A DNA stretch of 64,000 nt. It comes from Elsinoe arachidis. Its lineage: Eukaryota > Ascomycota > Dothideomycetes > Myriangiales > Elsinoaceae. A model generated the notes under the pieces. That model did no database searches and was not told where the DNA came from. It saw only the letters and a program-made list of their open reading frames with translations. Positions 20,283-32,541 of this stretch are shown here, piece by piece; position 1 is the first letter of the stretch, and each line of letters opens with the position of its first letter. The stretch spans positions 806,001-870,000 of the forward strand of contig JAAPAX010000005.1 in NCBI GenBank assembly GCA_013372555.1. Direction: 5' to 3'. The position numbers and the translations under genes are program-made.

Positions 20283-21931
20283 GATGATGTAGCATTCGGG
20301 TCTGCGCCGGGAATGAACGCCTGGGGAACCATGAAAGATCTTCGATAGATGACGATGTATCGATCTATGTATCTACCAGGTTATTTGCGTTATCCGACCA
20401 TTCGGCCGATGATGATGGACGACATCGTCCGGAAATACCAAGAATGTCTCACATCCGTGGTGTGTCGTCACTGTTGTCGACCATTGGAAAAATTTCAAGG
20501 TACCTGCCGGAGCCGCAAGGAGAGGTCTGCAAAGAATCTGAGGTGCGGACTACCAGAAAGGGTAACCACAGCCATACTGTATAGAAGGTACGTACCGCCT
20601 GTCTGGTAGTTCCTTGCTATACATGGGAATGCTCGGAAATGAACGGAAATGATGCTGTCAGCGCAGCTTGGTGATGCAAGACGTGTCGATGCATGCATGC
20701 TGCATGGTGTACAGTTGATGAAGCAACGATGATCGATCGCACAGCGTGGGCGAGATCCCTCGTTGCAGACTTGGAATGAAACCAAAGCAAAAAGATGTGG
20801 TTAACGGCCGTTTGATCTTCAGGAGCTGGAAATAGCAAAGATGCAGGTGAAATTGAACGCGTCGGTTCTGTTTGCTTCACATGCAGCATGGTTGTCTGGA
20901 CAGGGAGACAAAGGTGCAGCAAAAGCATGTCGCAAAGAGTCCGGAACCCCGGATTGGCAGACCCGCAGCAGCCCTGGAAGAATTGCTGCTTCTGAAGCCA
21001 CTCTGAAGCCCTGACCCTGCATCGTTCTTGCGGCGGGAAAACTGTTCCGACGAGCCAGCCTGACGGTCGATGGGTGGCCTGGAATGCTTCCCCGACCAAT
21101 CACGACCGAGACCAAGTGGCGGTCACCAGGCAATGTTGGCGGTGACTTGTCCAGATCAGACGGCACACTTTCGACACGTCGGCTGGACCTTTTGTAACAC
21201 ATGCTGTCGTGTTCTTGAGTATGCACGGGATGCGCTTGTGACAGTCCAGTCTTCACCGTACACGAAGATGACTGTGTCTGCCTCATGCGATGCGACCATC
21301 CGAGGAGATGAGGGGTCTGTGCCCGGCTCTGTCCGACCACCCTCGAGAGCCAGGGAGCTGGGGGAAAACGGCCATGTGGAGATTTCTTTTGACCGTTTCG
21401 TCGCGGTTTTGCTTCTGTCCGGTGGGATAGGCTCCGCGACTGCCTCGGTGAGGATTCCGCGAAATCCAAGACCGGATCAGCGAACGACGTGGTGCAGATT
21501 AGCGATTCCGATTGGACGGACGGGCATCTTCACAGACCGCTTGTGTCCAGACATTCGACAAAATAACCGGTCAGGCACTTGGCAGCACCTTGCATGTTCC
21601 AGCCGCGGTCGTATCTTGCCCGAAATTTACCGTCTGACCAGGCGGTGACCACAGGGGGTGAGAATGACACATTGTACAAATGACCCTCGCAGCCCTTCCT
21701 TGTCGTTTTTGTTTTGGAAACGCATTTATCACGAAACAAACTGTCATCTGTTGATACTTCAGCCTTCCTAACAATACGGCGTGCGAACGACTGGATATAT
21801 ACAGCCGTTTGCTGGGGACGATTCAGCTTTCGCAGCCTTCTCGAAATAACATCCACAAGCCTCACCTGCAAGCTTGAGCCGCAAACCCCAGGCTCTCGCG
21901 CGACATACAAATTCACACCACATCTCTAGAC
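20283..21931. other. Gene-poor interval, 1.65 kb
   Basis: Several ORFs of 60-216 codons exist on both strands, but none has a family match by eye, a good start context and consistent codon use. The last 130 bp look like the promoter and leader of the following small gene, with a TATATA at 21796-21801. A non-coding transcript cannot be excluded. Confidence 0.35.
21796..21801 (+). promoter_or_regulatory. Possible TATA element
   Basis: TATATA lies 131 bp before ATG 21932, in a sequence otherwise of mixed composition. Confidence 0.3.
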
Positions 21932-22414
21932 ATGTTTCAATCATTCAGATCATCATCCAGCATGTCTTCATATTCGAGTTCAAGTTCGACATCATCAACG
22001 TCCTCATCGGACAACCATTCTCCTCGCTACATCTCCATCGGATTCACCCCGAACGGTTCCGATTCTCTCCTGGATATTTTTCCCCAGACCTCCACATCCA
22101 AAGCCTCGGCTACTGCTTTTCCGTCCTGGCCCCAGTCCGAGATGCTCTACTCCCCGCCGGAACGCAAGACATCTTCATACATCAGCGACGAAGATCTCTT
22201 CGGCTTGGATGATGACAGTTCGGAACTGCCATATCTGAGCGAGGCTCCTGCCCCGCCGAGGGAAGCCCACCACTGGGCAATCCAACCACAGCCAGTTCTC
22301 CCACAGCTCGCGCTCGCCCCACGCCCGAAGGTGCACTTCCGAAAGTCACCCAAGAAGACTTCGACACGTCGCTCAAGCAAGGCCATGCCTGCCATTCGCG
22401 AGTCCAGCATGTAG
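21932..22414 (+). CDS. Small Ser-rich hypothetical protein
   Basis: This single exon encodes 160 aa. The protein begins with a nearly pure Ser tract (MFQSFRSSSSMSS), followed by SPRYISIGFTPNGSDSLLDI, an acidic patch around YISDEDLFGLDDD and a basic tail (KVHFRKSPKKTSTRRSSK). The leader is C/A-rich, and the acidic and basic motifs look selected rather than random, which supports a real gene. It has no signal peptide, no membrane segment and no recognised domain. It may be a small nuclear or regulatory disordered protein of a limited fungal group. Confidence 0.65.
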   Translation: MFQSFRSSSSMSSYSSSSSTSSTSSSDNHSPRYISIGFTPNGSDSLLDIFPQTSTSKASATAFPSWPQSEMLYSPPERKTSSYISDEDLFGLDDDSSELPYLSEAPAPPREAHHWAIQPQPVLPQLALAPRPKVHFRKSPKKTSTRRSSKAMPAIRESSM

Positions 22415-25141
22415 TGCGACTGCAACGTCGCCGCTTACCACCATGACACCGCATCCCTTCCAGGGTCTGATGCGTGTCAATCATCGGACCTTCTCACCAC
22501 ACCGCCGGTCCACCCCACCCGGACACCGAAGCCCAGCATCCATTCAGCCTAAGCATCTCTCATTCAGCGCATCATTTTAGCGACTTGTCATTTACCACCT
22601 CACGATTATCACGACATCTCTACACGACGCACATGCAGAGCGCAGCGTCTTTGCATTATTTTTTGGAACCCTCTCGGATGATACCCTCGACCATTAATCG
22701 GTCCGGATAAGAATACTTTGGTGGAGGATCTTGGTATACTTGTACCTTGCGGCTGAAGCCGCATCGCTGCGTTGCCAGTATTTTAAGTAGCTCTCGTCAG
22801 CAATTGATTGAGTCTTACTCTTACTTGTTTTCCCTTGTGCATACTTGTTGTACATGTCATCTGCCTTGCTGCACCGCCCGCTACCTTGATACATCCCGAA
22901 CAGATGACCGCTGCGTTGTCGCCTCTCGTCATCATCGTCACTTGACATGCTCGAGTCATCATCGCCGCGTGATCACTGTCCGAAGCGCGCGTCAACAGCG
23001 AGACCTCGGCGTTGCGCTGCGCGGATTCCATCTTCAGCTGCTCTCGCTGCGCACCCCACGCTTGGAGACATCACAGCCATGACGTCTGAGCAGACTTCTT
23101 GACATGTCGACTGGTCATCTGACCTCGTTGCCACGACACCTGTTGGAGCGCTCTCACCGTCCCATGTGCCGAGTTGATCCAGAGACCGGGATGGCACTTC
23201 GATCACGATCCAAGCGACAGCCGATCAACGTCATAAGCAGCGCAGTGATAAAGACGATGTGTGATTACTCACTCTGTGCTATGCGTAAAGAAGAGGGAGG
23301 ACACCTTGCGGCTGATGTTCTCGCAGCCGCGTTGTCGAGAGATGGCGAGAGAGTGACCTGCCATGCATAGAAGTGCTTGTCTCCGCGAGATGCCGAAGAC
23401 TTGCCGGTAGCATATCGTAACAGCAAGCACTCTAGGAAGCAGCGTGTCCCCATCACTGGGAAGTGGCAAGATGTCAAGTCAAGCCTCCACGGTGAAAAAT
23501 GATGAATCTCGGGAGCTGGAATGGCTCAATGTGCAGTACTGGTGCATGCCCGCCCGGAGACGCCGAAGCGAACACTTGCACCATCACGTCGCCCATGTGA
23601 AGATGTAGATGTTCTCTTGGACATCGATAGAGCGATGATAGCGACATGCATGGCATTTCCATTTTGAGCTCAATATTCACAGGTTCAAGGGTTTTGAGCC
23701 CCGCATGACCGAAATAGGAAGCGTAAGTGGTGGAGGCAGATCTGCACGCTGTGGCTGCATTAGCGTGTTTTCCATGGGCGATTAAAGAACGACAGCAATT
23801 GGCTGCCCTCTTTCATTCGCCTCACACTCGTATCCTGTGCTTCTCAACCGCAGCCTTCTCAAAGTCAATGATGGTCCTGCCAATCTACTCTGAGCGACCA
23901 TGAACGCCTCGACAATCAAAGGAGCCGCAGGTGCAGACTGATGGGTGGTAGTACACGTTTCGAAAAATGGTACCTTCGTTAATGAACCGCACGTTGTCAG
24001 GTTCCATTGACGAGGTCGTCGGATGCTCCCCGCCGAGGTCTTTGCGTTCGATAGATCTTCTCGGAGATCTTGGAGCAGATCTTGGACCGTCACCACCGAG
24101 TAATGACTGGACACCTGACTTTTGTGTACATCACCTGATTAGAGAGCGTTGAAATGATAGGAGGCGCGGTCTGCGAATGGGAGCACAAAGGCCTGTCTTT
24201 TGCCAGCACAGCGGTCCTTGCTTCCCATCACTGCCACTTAGCGAGACCGGCGCAGGCCGCGTAGACGATCACCTGTTCCTAGGCGGTGACGGGCTGCGAA
24301 GAAACGTGATGGGCCTTGCCACGGCCGCCAACAAGTCCTTTGTATGCGTAGTGATGGAAATGCACTGCAGACAAGAGCGGGCTATGCGGACTAGATAAAT
24401 GCATCGTCGCTCGATAACCGAAGTGATCCACAGGTACCGACTACAAGCAGTGTATTCGAGACAGATGTCAAAGGAAGTTCCCTTGAATCAACCATGAACC
24501 TGCAGAGTGCATCGCTGGCCATTCAGGGATCCCGCACTAGCGCGGTGGCTAGCGTGCCACAATCCCACCAATCACTCACACTGGCGCCCAACTTCATCCA
24601 TATCGACCTCCAGCCATCAACTGTCCTCCTCCAGCGATGTGCTTGTTGCCGACCGGGCGCCATCTAGCCTCCCCGATATTCCCTTGCGTCCCTTAGTCGT
24701 TCAGAGGCGTTTTTCGTGTCCAATCCGTGGGTGGAGCTTCTTCTGTACCCCGTCATAGGACAGTCTATCCAACAACTGAAATGTCCTAATTAACCGCTTT
24801 GACCTGGCACCTTTCCTATTCCATACTTGCTCTATTCGCATGTAAGAACCACATCTACCTACAAGCGCCCTGTAATTCTTTCTCGCATTTCCCTTTTCCA
24901 TGAATGACCGCGCCAACACATGCCGCCCGACCCTCCGACCCTTACCTCGTTCAACCGGCGGTTACAGGACCCTATGTAACACAACGACCCTTGCATGTTA
25001 CAGCATTGATTCCGAGCCTGTGTAGCGCGCACACTTGGTACGTCCCAAGCCACCGACCACCACGATTTTCCAGAAAACTCGACCCATTGACCGCATTCTC
25101 GGCCTTTCACTCCCTTGCTGACATGCTCAGTGCGTCGCAAC
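22415..25141. other. Gene-poor interval, 2.7 kb
   Basis: No convincing gene is seen. Only short ORFs (at most about 136 codons) are present, and the composition is mixed without strong codon structure. The final 250 bp before 25142 are likely the promoter and leader of the WD40 gene. No tRNA, transposon or tandem repeat was recognised. Confidence 0.4.
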
Positions 25142-28100
25142 ATGTCTACCGGACTGACTAGACGGCAATCACAGTCTTCGAAGAAGTCCGGTGCTTCGAT
25201 ACATCCTGCGCCGGCACCGACGCTCACACCTGAGAATGCCGAGCAGGGACTGCAAGCTTCGGCTACCACCGGCGAGCTCTTGCTGGTCGGGCAGGGGAAT
25301 CAGGTGCTAGTGCTACGACATGGCACATTGGCGATAGAACGGAGGTTTGAAAAGCATAGGGAAGATGTGGTGTGGTTAGCCGTGGACAACATCAGTGAGA
25401 GAGGGAATGGGAGGCTCGCGGTGAGCTATGATACCGGGAATACAGCTATCATATGGGACATCCAGACAGGAGACGAGATCACTAGGTTTGCGGCGTATGA
25501 GCCGATCAAGGTGGCGGCATGGATGCGGAATGGGAATGTGGTTTTCGGTGAGTCGAGCGCATACCTTGAAGGCGGATTCCCACTGACGGAGCAGGTAATT
25601 CCACCGGAAACATCATACTTTTCGACCCAGCTACGTCCGAGCACATCTCTACAAGGACGATATTCGACCCGATCACGGCAATCGCACCATACGTAGACTG
25701 CCGAACCTACGCGGTGGGCTACATGAACGGCTCGATCATGATCATCTCAATTCATCCGACATTCACAATTCACTACACTCTGACGACCCAGCGACGCCCA
25801 TCGCCAGTGGCGACAGTCGCATGGCACAGCGGAGCAGGACGACACAAGACCGACATGCTAGCAACGCAGACCGCAGATGGCGACATGCGAGTGTGGAACG
25901 TCCCCAGAGCTGATGGCAAAGCCCACCAGTGCCTTGCCATCCGGATCATGTCTCTGGACGAAGGCATCGTAAGTGGACCAAATTGGTTTGGGTGGTCGAG
26001 AAACGGGCGAATCATTCAGCACTCGGACCGACGGACTCGATTGCACGACATGAGAACCAAGCAGGTGGTAGTGCAGCCGCTGAATGTGCCAGAAGGTCTC
26101 ACCAGCATATGCAACTACGGTGCGACATCAGCCATGTTCACCGTACACACTAATTGGGTGATACAACAGTGGGATGTAAACCCAGACGGAGATGCTTTCA
26201 TGGTCAAGTCCGTCCAGCACATCCCAGCCAATGTTCCACCCTCGCCTCCTGGCTCTATCGATGAGTCCAAAGGGACCACACTTCCGCCAGTACTTCCGAC
26301 CTTCAGCGAGAGCGAAGCTAGCGAGTCTGAGAAATCAACCATGTCTCCGCTGCAACGAATAGCACGAGAGATGGACGAGCTGGAAGAAGAGCGAGAGCGA
26401 AGGGACCGATTGGCTCCTCTCAGTCCTGGATCGAGTCGATCTTCCACGAGCTCGAAATCATCTGGTCGGAGACTACCAAACTATCTCTACGACAAGCCAT
26501 CGTCGAGAACTTCAAACGGCTCCAGGGACAGCACAGAATTCTCCATGTCAATGGCACAGTCACAGCCGCGGAACCGAGAAAGCGCATCAGTCCGGTCAAG
26601 CACATCGTATCGTTCTTCGCTCCTTCGGAAAGAAGTGATGCGCAGTCCAGATGATCCCACGCCGACCGAAATTCTCGATCTCTTTCCTGTGACTAGAGCA
26701 AGACTGCACGATGTCGTGTTCAGAGCACCTGACTATGGCGAGGGAACACGCACACCCGATTTGCTGCGCAAAGAAATGCTCAGAATCGTCTTCGGATGGT
26801 CAGAAGATATTCGGCCGCTGATTCGAGATGAGATGATGCGACATCCACCTGGATCAAGTCGAGCTGTTCTGTTGGCGAAGTGGCTAGGCGAACTCGGCAG
26901 TGATTCTATGATCTCTATGATGGGATCAGACTCAATGAGCTCTTCAGACTGGATGCTGCTCGCTCTCGGCTCAATCGGCAAGGACTCACAAAAGAAGGTT
27001 GGAGAAGCTTTCGTCCAACGACTTCTTGAGAAAGGCGACATCCACCCTGCGGTAGCTATACTGCTCGGTCTCGGAGAATTCGATGATGCAATCGAGGCAT
27101 ACGTTTCGCAGAGATGCTTCATGGAAGCGCTCCTGCTGACCTGCTTGACCATGCCTGCGAATTGGGAACGTCAATGTTTTCTGCTGAGGAAGTGGGGTGA
27201 AGTTGCTGTCAAGACTGGGTCACCCGAACTTGCTGTCAGGATCTTCTCTTGTACCAGCGAAGAGACGACCGGACCTTGGTTCTCTCCGCGAGCGCAGGAC
27301 GCTGTCTACACTGCGCAGAAAGAGCAAGTGCTTGGCCCGGCGTCCATGAGCCCTCCAGGATCTCCGCCATCTGCTGGTCCTTCAGCTCGGTTCAATGCTA
27401 AAAATGCTTCGCTGAAGCTGATCACCACCTTCGGCACCAAGGGTGTACCTGTTCTTACCAAAGTGGACGACATTACGCCAATGAATAGCATTGGAGCCGA
27501 CGGAGTCACGCCAATCGCGATGTCTGCGCTTTCACCTGGAGGTCAGAATACCTGGCTGCGGGAGAACAGACGAGATCGGGATCCCGCCTCTGCTCGCTCA
27601 GCTCGCACAGCTACTCCTGGTGCTTTTGGCAGGAAGCGTTTGCCATCGAGGGAACAGAAGCTGCGAACACCACAAGAGACTCCACAAACTGCATCCCGAG
27701 ACTTTGCAATCTCAACGATCACGGACGATGGCCCAGCTACTGTGCTCAAGTCGCATAGACGGGTCTCTTCCTTGGGTGGCGAGGCTTTGCCCGAGACCCT
27801 CAGTCCAGCGAAGTACCAACCCGGCGAAAGAAAGGTCAGCGATCCGAGCTATCTGCCTTCACCTGCAGTGGGCGTCTTCAACAGGCTCAAGGAGGAAGGT
27901 CATGCCAGGAATGGCTCCCGCCATCGTATGCCTGACGGGCTAGAAGTCAAGGTGTACCAGACCTTTGCAGAGGGCACCACGTCGCCGGCGCTCTCTACCC
28001 ACGCGACGTCTCGTTCTGGTATCAGCATGTCGTCGAGCTTGACCGGCCGTAGTGGAGCCACAAGTCCACCTTTGACCGCCAACAGCGCGACAAGTAGCGT

Positions 28101-30390
28101 CAAAGGACGAGCTCGAGACCCATACATGAACAGCGTCGAGCAGGCCAGGATCACAGCACGGGCCACCAGAGAACGCAGCAAGGCTAGAGCAGAGTCGAAG
28201 TCCCGACGCCGCAAGGACAGATCGGAGAGTCGTGGCCGACATGATGTCAAGTATATCCGCCCTGCGAAGCGATCACCGTCTTCCCCTGTACCCATGTCTC
28301 CCGACGAGGTCCTCGCGGCGACGCAAGCTGCAGCCGCCACTCGCGAGGCAGCCGAGCGCGTCACTTCTCCCGTGGAGAGGCCGCAAACAAGAGACCGTAG
28401 TCGTCGACCTGGACGAGAGCGTAGTCGTGCAAGAAGTCCGGAGAGGCTCGCCGTTGGTCGCGGCCGCAGTGATCAGAGACACGATGGGTCGATGGCCCGA
28501 TCTCCCTCTTCACCACTGCCGAAATCACCAGAGATGACGGACAAGAAGGACGGTGCGACAGATAGTGACGGGCAGAGGGTTCGCCTACGCAGTTCGAGTA
28601 GGAAGCCACTGCCACGTGCCACCTCTGCGACCAGAGATGCCGAATTGTATCGCGCGATTCGTGAGGATAGCGGACTCGGTCTACCATCGGCTGCCGAGGC
28701 GAAGAGCATTCTCAGCCGTAAAGAGCTTGCCGCGAAAGAGTTGGAAGAAAGACGTCTATCGCTTGTTCGCAGGCCGTCTGCCCCAGCCATACCGATGCCG
28801 AGCGAGCTCAACAGACGACCGCAGATGGCACCTCGATACCACACAGAGCTCGGCGAGAGTCCGACGTCTTTTGCACCGCCGTACTCTGGCAATCCCTCCC
28901 GCAGTCAGTCAGTCGATGCCGAGTCCATGGGTAGGCCGTTCCCACGTGCAGGCGGACCACCCAACCTGGCAATCGGTCTACCTGCGACGCCAAAGGCAAT
29001 GATGCATCCTCGATACATGGCAGAGTCTCGCGAGTCGATACCCGAGGTCCCACCAATTCCTGCCATCCACGACTCGCCGCAAGAAGATCAGCTAGGTCCA
29101 CTCCTGCCGAGTACGACTTACTCCCAGCCAGCGCCAGAGCCTCGGAGTGCCTCAGCCCCGATCGAGAGAAACGACGTCCATCCTGCTCACCGCAATGCGA
29201 AGACGCCAAACCCGTCTTCTGCATCGGGGTTCCGCCGCAACTCGCTCCGTACTCATGCTCGCTCACAGACGCACGATGGACCCATGATACCGGCTCCACA
29301 CCAGCGATCTCCCTCGATCGTCACGGCTAGCATCGACGAAACACTTGCCGCGGATCCTGTGGTAGTCAAGACAGTCGACCTCGATCCACCTCTGCTACCG
29401 GAGCTCCAGCATCTGGCCGGTCCGCCACCTCCACCCCCTATCCCAATGCCACCTTCACTATCCGAAGAAAGCACCCGCCACTCTGCTCATGAAGGCTACT
29501 CCTCTGCGGGCACGATCGACATCTCTCTCGACCCCTCGACATCTCCATCGCAAACTCGACCTCACCTACCCGACCAGCGCGCCTCCACCGCGTCACCGAC
29601 CCAACAACACCGTCGCAGCCGCAACTCCATCTCCGACTCCAAATCATTCGGCAACCGCATCCGCAACGTCACCGAACGCATGCGCAGCACCTCCCGCAGC
29701 AACAACAAATCCCCCACCATCTCGGGGCCCATGAACGCAGTCGGCACCACCCTCGCCCAATCCAGCCCGTACGAGACTGTCCTCCCGCCCTTCCCGACCC
29801 ACGCCCCGCCCGGTCCCACCGGCTCCCTCACCCGCTCCCACGCCCGCCGCGAGAGCCTCTCCTCGCTCCGCACCACCGGCGCCAAGAGCCCCTACGACAC
29901 CGTGACAGGCGGGTACTCCGCAACCAACACGCCCCTGCACGAGCACCCCTCGTCCCACCTCCCCAGCCGGCCCGGCACCGGCCTCGGCCTCTCGCGCCCC
30001 GGCACCGCGCCGCTCGAACACGCGTCCGGCTCGCGCTCCGCGAGCGCCATGGGCGGCACCATGGCGACGGGGTACTTCGACAGCGCGTCCGTGGCGGAGA
30101 GTGCGCAGAGGAAAGGGAGCACGCCTGGTGTGCCGTCGGGTTACGTGAGGCATCCCAAGGAGATTCGAGCGAATATGCCGCCTGAGATGTTGCAGCAGGG
30201 GGTTTATGTGCCGCCCGCCGCGGGGTGGGGGAGGGAGAGGGAGGGGAGTGTTGGCCCGGGTGCGGGGGGGAGGGGGAGGGAGGGGAGTGTAGGACCTGTT
30301 GTTGGGGGGAGGGGGAGGAAGGGGAGCGTGATTTTGGGGGATGTGGGGGGTGAGGGGAGGGAGGGGAGGGAGGAGGGGGGGATGATTTAG
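25142..30390 (+). CDS. Large WD40-repeat scaffold protein, 1733 aa
   Basis: Model: join(25142..25547,25595..30390). A 47-bp intron (GTGAGT donor, CTGAC branch, GCAG acceptor) joins NGNVVFG to NSTGNIILFDP. Residues 40-350 form a WD40 propeller: several blades end in WD-like pairs (AIIWDIQTGD, MRVWNVPRAD, WVIQQWDVNPDG). Residues about 470-690 are alpha-helical (ILLGLGEFDDAIEAYVSQRC, then LLTCLTMPANWERQCFLLRKW), resembling the TPR-like part of Gemin5-type WD proteins. The rest is a long disordered Ser/Pro/Arg-rich tail with RS-like stretches and a polyproline run (GPPPPPPIPMPPSLS). The last 50 residues are Gly/Arg-rich repeats. The function is not known; an RNP or assembly scaffold role is inference. 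Confidence 0.75.
30223..30385 (+). repeat. G-rich imperfect tandem repeat in the WD40 gene 3' end
   Basis: Three imperfect copies of a roughly 50-bp unit encode the Gly-Arg-rich repeats GRGREGSVGP, GRGREGSVGPVV and GRGRKGSVILG, followed by a GGRE-rich end. The plus strand is almost purely G/A here, with many runs of three or more G, and so could form G-quadruplexes. Confidence 0.75.
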
Positions 30391-30774
30391 ATGACTGGTG
30401 AGGGGGGAGGAAGAGAAGAAGAGTAGAGGGAGGGACGGTGGAGGAGCGAGGGGGATGAATCGTGAGGGTGAATCTCATTGGTACACATGTCATTTTCCTT
30501 GCTTGCATCTTAGTGGGGAAAGACGAATGCCTCACCGGCGGGGCATGACATGGGAAGCGATTCGGGTATTGACGATTTGTCTCTTGTATAGCTTATCTTC
30601 TAGTCCTTCTTTGCAAAGAGAGGCTTGTGTCTAGGGAGCGAGATATTTGCGGTTTACAGGCCGCTCAGCATTGTTAGCTTTGTTTCGACCATCCCTTACT
30701 GGGTGGCGAGGTAGACTTTCGGTATCTTATGACTTTGATGTCGAGATTGGTCGGATTGTGAGGAGTGCAGTGAT
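30391..30774. other. Convergent intergenic region
   Basis: These 384 bp separate the 3' ends of the WD40 gene and the AhpD-like gene. The first part continues the purine-rich composition. No gene is seen. Confidence 0.4.
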
Positions 30775-31859
30775 CTATGCGTCGAATTGGATGTCCCATA
30801 TCGTCCCGACATTCTTCAGCTCGGTGTCTGCGTACTTGGCGATATCTCTGATGACCTTCTGCACGGCATCGATTTCCTCTCTGGTGAATCCTACCCTCAG
30901 ACATCCCTTCAGATGCCAGTCCGTCGGCGCTTTCAGATCTTGACACATGATCGCCGGCAAGATAACGAGTTCTGACTCCTTGATGTCCAGCACTTGATGA
31001 TCAGCCAGGAACAATCCGTAGGAGATGTTTGTCGATATCCATTCTATGACCATCAGCATCAATAGCGACGTTGGCCCAATCGTTCTTGTCGGTTAGGGAC
31101 AGCCAAGACATACCAACATCTCGGTGTGACCCGCACGCAGCATGTGCCTTGTGCTGGAACCCTTGGTATATCACGTCTAGCACCTTCTCGCCCCTCTCCT
31201 TGTTTGCCTCGTCCGGCTTCCACCCTTCCCTGTGAATCGTCAGTCATCCTCCTCACATGACCATGTCCCCAGCATCAACCCATCTTCCCGGCCTCAGCTA
31301 TCACAGATAAGGGAGGAGACAACATACCTCGTAAAGCTCCCCTCTTGATCCTCTTCCCTCTCTACGGCAGCAAGCGAATGGAAAGCCAACATCACCTTCG
31401 GAATTCCAACAAGGATGATGCATTTGATTAACGTCTCCCGTAGCCGACGGACAAATTGCTTGCGTGACTCTGGGTCAGGGAGGGGTGTGTCCTCCAGAAC
31501 AAAGGTGTACAGAGGGCCAATAGCGGATGGGAGATTGAGGGCTAGGAGGGACGCTGCCTGAAGGCGGTCAGTGTTGCAGGCAGAAGTGGTGACAAGGGTG
31601 GGAAGACCATTGGATCGCGGGAATGAGCGAGGTAGAAGAAGGGGAAGAGAACGATATCTCGTGATAGAAAAGAGCGAAAGAGAAGAGGACGCGGTAATGC
31701 TCAAGGAGATGCAGAGGTACATACTGTTGTCAAATACCAGCATTGTTCACGGTATGCGGCTGGGAAGCCAGCTTTGCAGCGGCGAAAGAGATGGTGTAAG
31801 CTATCAATGTCGTATGACGAAGACGAAGACTTCTGGTCGTCAGTCATCTTGGTATCCAT
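30775..31859 (-). CDS. AhpD-like (carboxymuconolactone decarboxylase-like) protein
   Basis: Model: complement(join(30775..31043,31114..31229,31328..31557,31725..31859)), 249 aa. Introns of 70, 98 and 167 bp all have GTATGT donors and keep the frame. The joined protein reads LFRRCKAGFPAAYREQCWYL, then SLLALNLPSAIGPLYTFVL, FVRRLRETLIKCIILVGIPK, and near the end STNISYGLFLADHQVLDIKE with ELVILPAIMCQDL. This helical pattern matches fungal proteins annotated as AhpD-like. The CxxC redox pair of true AhpD peroxidases is not seen, so enzymatic activity is doubtful. The third acceptor (CATAG) was chosen because it restores this conserved segment. Confidence 0.75.
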
Positions 31860-32388
31860 GGAAAGCTGATCTATGTGTGTTGGTAGCAAGAGATCCAAAT
31901 TAGAAGCGATGTCCCATTTGGACGACAGGTTTACTGAGTCTCAACGGTGAGGTTCGTAACATCAGCTTACCTACTGAAACCGGCGATGACAAGCTCGCAC
32001 GAAATAGCACCATCCTTGACTGCTATCCGCCGTGGTCAAATCGGCAGGTTGTCACAGGCGCTCTTCCACTTGTCCACCACAGGAGCATGGTAGTACGACG
32101 TGATGTTCCATGGTGGTATCACGATGAACAAGAAGACGCTATATTTCATGCTAGATCTTACTGAAACAAGCCGCTAACGCTCAAACCAGTATCGTGAAGC
32201 TTCAGTCATCATCTCATATCCTGCGACATTTGGTGAAAAGCCCTTGAGATGATGACGAGCTGTGTTCTGATGCTTCCAACCCAAACCTGACCTCGTGATC
32301 TCATTGACCTCTACCAGAGATACCTGTTCTGTCCTACCAGTATCCTGCAACCCTCCTATCTGTCGTGTTTCCCGCCCTATTTCGTGAT
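31860..32388. other. Intergenic, about 530 bp
   Basis: The region holds the promoter side of the AhpD-like gene and the 3' side of the broken helicase-like gene. A short minus-strand ORF at 32174-32434 overlaps the relic frame and is not taken as a gene. Confidence 0.35.
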
Positions 32389-32541
32389 CTAATAGATGAT
32401 ATTGCCCTCCTTCCCCATATTTTCTAGGACCCATCTCTGCGTCGAAGGCGATAGATTCTCGAACGTTTCCGTGATCACGACCCGCCTCGCAGTAGGAAAA
32501 TCGACCAGGTGGGCGTACGCCTCGCTGGCAACAGCCTCATC
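32389..32541 (-). pseudogene. Out-of-frame continuation of the helicase-like ORF
   Basis: This frame on the minus strand reads DEAVASEAYAHLVDFPTARR, then VVITETFENLSPSTQRWVLE, and stops at TAG 32389. The DEA, the hydrophobic strand and the LSP spacing resemble motifs II-III of superfamily 1 helicases. It is offset from the main ORF, which ends at 32537 after IILSD. A small indel of about 10 bases (or 1 mod 3) would explain this. A 50-bp intron ending AAG was considered, but it would remove the conserved strand before DEA. Confidence 0.5.

Noticed and set aside
20819..21469. 216-codon minus-strand ORF in the gene-poor interval
   Set aside because: It has no recognisable motif, poor codon structure and no promoter-like context. 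Overlapping ORFs of similar length occur on the other strand.
29644..30535. Long minus-strand ORFs at the 3' end of the WD40 gene
   Set aside because: High GC content removes stops on both strands here. The products are low-complexity Arg/Gly/Pro strings.
32174..32434. 86-codon minus-strand ORF after the helicase-like gene
   Set aside because: It overlaps the out-of-frame helicase relic in a different frame and shows no helicase-like motif.
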